A stretch of DNA of 57,592 nt from Marinobacter halodurans. Lineage in GTDB: Bacteria; Pseudomonadota; Gammaproteobacteria; Pseudomonadales; Oleiphilaceae. The stretch lies in NCBI RefSeq assembly GCF_004327985.1, contig NZ_SJDL01000035.1, positions 1 through 57,592 of the forward strand. Reading direction: 5' to 3'. Within the stretch, counting starts at the first letter, position 1. Every line of letters begins with the position of its first letter. A program made the translations under genes and the position numbers. A model generated the notes under the pieces. The model was not told the DNA's origin and searched no databases. It saw nothing but the letters and a program-made list of their open reading frames with translations. Shown here piece after piece: positions 54,267 to 57,592 of this stretch.

Positions 54267-56864
54267 CTAAATATGTGTGGTTTGTGATTCCAAAAAATTA
54301 TCGACAGAGTACGATCTGGGAAGAAGCTTTTGAGCCTTCCCGCTGCGCGTCATGACGGTCACTTGCTGTGTTGGGGACTCGCTGAAACTCAAATGAATCG
54401 GACGATCCTTACCGTAAAAATAGAGCCTGTCGAATTCGAGATTTTCCGCGATCCATTGGCTGACCTCAAGCATATCCTCATCTTCGACGATGAAGTCTAC
54501 TGCGGCACCAAGTCTCTTACAGATAGGGTTTCCCAGTTTGTTGAGCTCGTGAGAGGCATGCTGGTCGAGCTTGGGTGCGATTCGACCCGGAATCTTCTTG
54601 TTCAATTCAGCAGAGCAGAAGCCGTACGTGAGCTGGACCATGCCAAAGTAGTCAATAATTGGGTCTAGTAGGTTCTTCGCCAAATCGAAAAGAGCTGTGT
54701 AGGTTTCAGGTTGTTTGGGGCGATTCTCAGTTTGCTCTGCTATATGTGTCTCTCCGCATTCGACAAAGTCTCGATATTTAAAATATTTGCCGCAAGCTCT
54801 ATCCAAAGGCGGAATGCCCCGGCTTCTCACCAACGCGAAACCATCAATCGATAGCCGATTGTCTTCGAGAATCTGTCCAAACTCAGATGAAGATGGACCG
54901 AAGCCGCTGAAATCGGCTACTCGCATCTCCTCCATTTTTTCATCAAATCGTAACTGCTCAGAGAAGCCTTCTTGGTCCTCATGAAGGTATCGGCTTTTCA
55001 AATAAAGGTTGGGAGGTTCGAATTCTTCGCCGTACTGATAAACGTCTATCCGCTGGTTCATCAAATTAATTTTGGTGCGTTCCAGCATTCGGGGGATGGC
55101 CTTCCCGTTAAAGTCGTCGAATTTCATCAGCGTCAATTTTGCTGAGCGTATGTGAACTTTAACGAGATCAGCCGAGCTTGGATCTCCATATAGGCTGGAT
55201 GCACAAATTATGTAGATTCTCAGAGTTGGAGGTAGCCTGGAGATCAAATCCGTGTGCAGCTGTAGCGAGTGACCGTCATCTAGCCAACCGATACCCTTTT
55301 GGGCTGATTCAACGCACTCTGAATGGATCCTTACTTTGTCCAGAATGCTAACCAGGTGTTCTTCTCCAACTGCTAGCGCATTGGCCTGGTTACCGAAAAA
55401 GTGCCTGAGGTCCTCTTTGAAGCGCTCAGGCAAAGGGCGAGGTAGGGGCTTTCGATAGAACTTGTGTTCAGCTAATTGAACTATTAAGTCGTTATTGCGC
55501 TGCTGCTGAGCTTTTTTCAGCATCGCTTCGCCTTCTTCACCCTTTTGATTCACGAGTATTTTTAAAGCTGATGGGTAAGATCCTAAGCAATCTCGAATCT
55601 TTTCCAGGTCTTCGACTTCGTTTGGCTTTGGTTCTCTGCCCAGCTCAAGCCAGAAGGACCACAATTTCTCTAGCAGCTCAGAATTGTTTTCATATTTGCG
55701 CGCGAAAGAGGCTGTGCTCATTCTTGGGGGCTGGGAGTTATGTACATTTCTCCGTACCGCACCATTGATTGGTGTGCGACAGCGAGCATTTTTGCGATGA
55801 AAGAAATCGGCTTCCGCTTCATATGTTTTGAAGGCGTAGAAAACACCAGGCGCTACCGGGACTGGCTTCGCTCCGAGGGTTGCCTCTATGTATGCTGCGA
55901 GCTCTAATTGGGAAAAGTATTTTTGGAAGGTGTTCCTAGATGTTCGAACACCGTCTTTGTAGGGTATGCCGCTTCGCGCATTGGCATTTTCAAGCATGGC
56001 AGAGATGACTAAACACTCTTCTGCAAGGCCAAATGCTGATTGAAGAGCCACGCTGCGCTCTTCCACGTCTTCGATAACGTTTATTACAAAGCCCATATTG
56101 ACTATGTTAGCCGGCTCTTTTTCTGCGTTTGGCGCGTAATACGGGTCCCAGCCTGCTGCTTGTACGCCATTTTCTTTAAGAAGCTGAAGATCTCCACCTT
56201 TCCCGCATCCATAATCGAAAATAGATTTAGAACCATCTAAATAACCGTAACGGGCCAGACTTTGCATTGGCGCGGACATCTGGGTTCTCGTAAGGGCCGT
56301 TAGGTGTCTGTGGATCTGCTGTGATTCGTTGCTCTTTGGTTCTAGTTGAGAATCTGCTTCTTGGTTGGCTATGGGGATCAATGAGTGGTCGATTACCTCA
56401 TAGCCTTTGTCTTTAAGTAGACGTTCCCATTCCTGAAGAAAGCCGATTCTCTTAGTGTCATCAAATAGACCGATGCCTTCAGCTTCTTTTGTTAGAGCCG
56501 AGTAGCGCGGAATCTCATTGTGATCAGGTGCCAGCAGGAGTTCTTTTCGGTGAAGAATCGGCGGGTTGTTTGATTCCAGGTAGACGCGGTAGCGATAGTT
56601 CAGAGTCTCCAGGTCAAACTTCCAAGCCTGTTCAAGTGTTGGGAAAGCTTCTTCAAAAAACGTAGGGTAGTTCAGAAGGGTGAGGTCATCTGTTCGAGAA
56701 CTCAGTTTCACAACGTTGAAGTTCTTTCCGAGAACAAGTGAGGCTCTCGAAGCGGCCTCAGCTATCCGATGCTGGACTTCCGGGCCAAGTAGGTGGACTG
56801 CCGAGCTGTGTAGGTACCGATATTCGCCGATTTTTTTACCGATATCGCGATTGCGGTGGCTCAT
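54267..56864 (-). CDS. DNA phosphorothioation-associated putative methyltransferase
   Basis: An 865-residue protein. The SAM-binding motif IFDYGCGKGGDLQLL lies near residues 215-229 and GFVINVIEDVEER near 255 continues a Rossmann methyltransferase domain. VFYAFKTYEAEADFFHRKNARCRTP near 350, seen as FYAFKTYEAE, is shared with the family annotated in phosphorothioation clusters. The N-terminal HSSAVHLLG segment and roughly 450 residues after the methyltransferase core have no domain I can name. It is encoded upstream of dndB in the same direction and may share its transcript. What it methylates is unknown. ATG 56864 is used; a GTG directly before it is an alternative. Confidence 0.82.
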   Translation of the reverse strand: MSHRNRDIGKKIGEYRYLHSSAVHLLGPEVQHRIAEAASRASLVLGKNFNVVKLSSRTDDLTLLNYPTFFEEAFPTLEQAWKFDLETLNYRYRVYLESNNPPILHRKELLLAPDHNEIPRYSALTKEAEGIGLFDDTKRIGFLQEWERLLKDKGYEVIDHSLIPIANQEADSQLEPKSNESQQIHRHLTALTRTQMSAPMQSLARYGYLDGSKSIFDYGCGKGGDLQLLKENGVQAAGWDPYYAPNAEKEPANIVNMGFVINVIEDVEERSVALQSAFGLAEECLVISAMLENANARSGIPYKDGVRTSRNTFQKYFSQLELAAYIEATLGAKPVPVAPGVFYAFKTYEAEADFFHRKNARCRTPINGAVRRNVHNSQPPRMSTASFARKYENNSELLEKLWSFWLELGREPKPNEVEDLEKIRDCLGSYPSALKILVNQKGEEGEAMLKKAQQQRNNDLIVQLAEHKFYRKPLPRPLPERFKEDLRHFFGNQANALAVGEEHLVSILDKVRIHSECVESAQKGIGWLDDGHSLQLHTDLISRLPPTLRIYIICASSLYGDPSSADLVKVHIRSAKLTLMKFDDFNGKAIPRMLERTKINLMNQRIDVYQYGEEFEPPNLYLKSRYLHEDQEGFSEQLRFDEKMEEMRVADFSGFGPSSSEFGQILEDNRLSIDGFALVRSRGIPPLDRACGKYFKYRDFVECGETHIAEQTENRPKQPETYTALFDLAKNLLDPIIDYFGMVQLTYGFCSAELNKKIPGRIAPKLDQHASHELNKLGNPICKRLGAAVDFIVEDEDMLEVSQWIAENLEFDRLYFYGKDRPIHLSFSESPTQQVTVMTRSGKAQKLLPRSYSVDNFLESQTTHI

Positions 56865-56892
56865 CACTCTTTCCGATCTAAGGGCAGCTCAG

Positions 56893-56987
56893 GATAGCAA
56901 GTAAATCTTTCAAAAGTAGGCGTATTGAGTTTCCGCTCTTTTCCTGGGGGTGGCGCCGTATTGCTATCAAGCGACGCATCCTTGCGT
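56893..56987. repeat. Cluster of short repeats at the right edge of the island
   Basis: GATAGCAA (56893-56900) has an exact inverted copy TTGCTATC at 56961-56968. CGTATTG is directly repeated at 56921-56927 and 56957-56963. A small hairpin GACGCA-TCCT-TGCGTC follows at about 56972-56987. The cluster lies between the methyltransferase start and the DUF1328 gene, where the island meets high-GC chromosome. A terminator for the DUF1328 transcript, a regulator site and a recombination scar are all possible. Confidence 0.4.
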
Positions 56988-57018
56988 CTGCCTAGCCTAT
57001 TCCTTCAAGTGGCTGGCA

Positions 57019-57195
57019 CTAGATCTTTGGACCGCGCCCTTTAATAACATTGGCAAGAACCGAAACCACGAGCAGCACCAGGAAGATAAAGAACAGGATC
57101 TTGGCGAAGCCCGCTGCGGTGCCCGCGATGCCGCCGAAGCCCAGCACGCCGGCGATGATGGCGATAACCAGACACACCAGTGCCCAATACAACAT
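57019..57195 (-). CDS. DUF1328 small membrane protein (YtjA-like)
   Basis: A 58-residue hydrophobic peptide beginning [22 protein letters not shown], with a second helix [21 protein letters not shown] and a short basic tail. This is the DUF1328/YtjA family, of unknown function and often stress-induced. The ATG at 57195 follows AAAGGAGGA on the - strand, an excellent ribosome site. GC-rich codon use marks the return of core chromosome. Confidence 0.92.
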   Translation of the reverse strand: MLYWALVCLVIAIIAGVLGFGGIAGTAAGFAKILFFIFLVLLVVSVLANVIKGRGPKI

Positions 57196-57486
57196 AACGA
57201 ATCCTCCTTTTTGGAGCCTTCCTGCCAGCGACTGTCGATGCCGGCGATCCAGCTGACTTTCCGTACGTGTCTTTCAACGTTGCACAGGCATCGGTTTAGG
57301 GCAAATTCGCGTGGTCATGTTCGTCTTGAAATGAATCGGCAAGCTGCTGAATATAAAGCGTAAGTTTTCTTTATTATGGTTTATTCAGCTTGTGTTAATC
57401 TGGCGGTTTTCCAAAAATAGCCCGCCAACCCGGACACCGGCGGTTCGGGTCGGTATCATCGGGAAAAAGCCTTCCAGGGAACCAGA

Positions 57487-57592
57487 ATGCGAGCAGTAGA
57501 CAGGCCAGCGCTACCGACCGGTTTTCAGGTCATCCATGCCAACAAGCTGGAAGATCTGCGTGCGGTGACGGTGGAACTTATTCGCACGTTTC
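57487..57592 (+). CDS. recC: Exodeoxyribonuclease V gamma subunit, N-terminal fragment
   Basis: The frame opens at ATG 57487 after CAGGGA and runs off the window. The 35 visible residues include FQVIHANKLEDLRAVTVELI, which resembles the RecC start (short strand, HSN/HAN, LEDL). RecC with RecB and RecD processes double-strand breaks at Chi sites. The call is tentative because so little is visible. The roughly 290 bp upstream are AT-rich with no other gene seen, apart from a GC-rich stretch near 57,420-57,455 that could fold. Confidence 0.6.
   Translation, partial: MRAVDRPALPTGFQVIHANKLEDLRAVTVELIRTF

Noticed and set aside
57041-57277. Alternative ORFs over the DUF1328 gene on both strands
   Set aside because: The 58-residue hydrophobic frame with an AAAGGAGGA site explains the region; the others are out-of-frame shadows.

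Overview
The window comes from a high-GC gammaproteobacterium. The order gacA/uvrY-uvrC-pgsA-tRNA-Gly-tRNA-Cys, a following recC start, and the azlCD, yheU and DUF2914 genes suggest a marine Marinobacter- or Halomonas-like chromosome. That placement is inference; no species can be named from the sequence alone.

Positions 1-7,800 are accessory DNA. They hold the 3' end of a nonribosomal peptide synthetase (carrier protein plus two thioesterases, the first with Cys as nucleophile), an aspartate 1-decarboxylase (a beta-alanine source), an unrecognised 109-residue protein, a lipid-A-exporter-type ABC transporter and a cupin/JmjC-like protein. An AT-rich patch follows, with a perfect 12-bp inverted repeat, two doubtful tiny ORFs, an SDR dehydrogenase and a frameshifted IS3-type OrfA remnant.

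Positions 7,900-32,430 encode an almost complete aerobic (oxygen-dependent) cobalamin pathway. The first block handles the lower ligand and nucleotide loop (cobS, cobU/P, cobC phosphatase, cobT, cbiB, threonine-phosphate decarboxylase, cobQ, bluB). A clear cobalamin riboswitch at about 15,450-15,640 then precedes a cobalt importer (cbtB, cbtA) and a tightly overlapping run: chlID-like chelatase subunit, cobO, cobB, cobW, cobN, cobG, cobH, cobI, cobJ, (cobK antisense), cobL, cobE, cobM, cobF. Most junctions are ATGA or GTGA overlaps, so translational coupling is likely. No uroporphyrinogen-III methyltransferase (cobA) is present, so precorrin-2 must come from elsewhere.

Positions 32,450-38,760 are ordinary chromosome: a DUF2914 membrane protein, azlCD amino-acid exporter, yheU, gacA/uvrY (TTG start), uvrC, pgsA and two tRNA genes.

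Positions 38,760-57,000 are a visibly AT-richer defence island inserted just downstream of tRNA-Cys. It carries a DNA phosphorothioation system. On the + strand are the restriction genes dptF-dptG-dptH, followed by a four-helix membrane protein and a second DndB-like DGQHR-domain protein. On the - strand, converging on them, are an 866-residue phosphorothioation-associated methyltransferase and dndB-dndC-dndD-dndE. dndA is absent, so a chromosomal cysteine desulfurase presumably supplies sulfur. No integrase or transposase is visible in the island. The least-explained part is the membrane protein plus second DGQHR protein appended to the restriction operon.

At the right edge the chromosome resumes with a DUF1328 membrane peptide and the first codons of recC.
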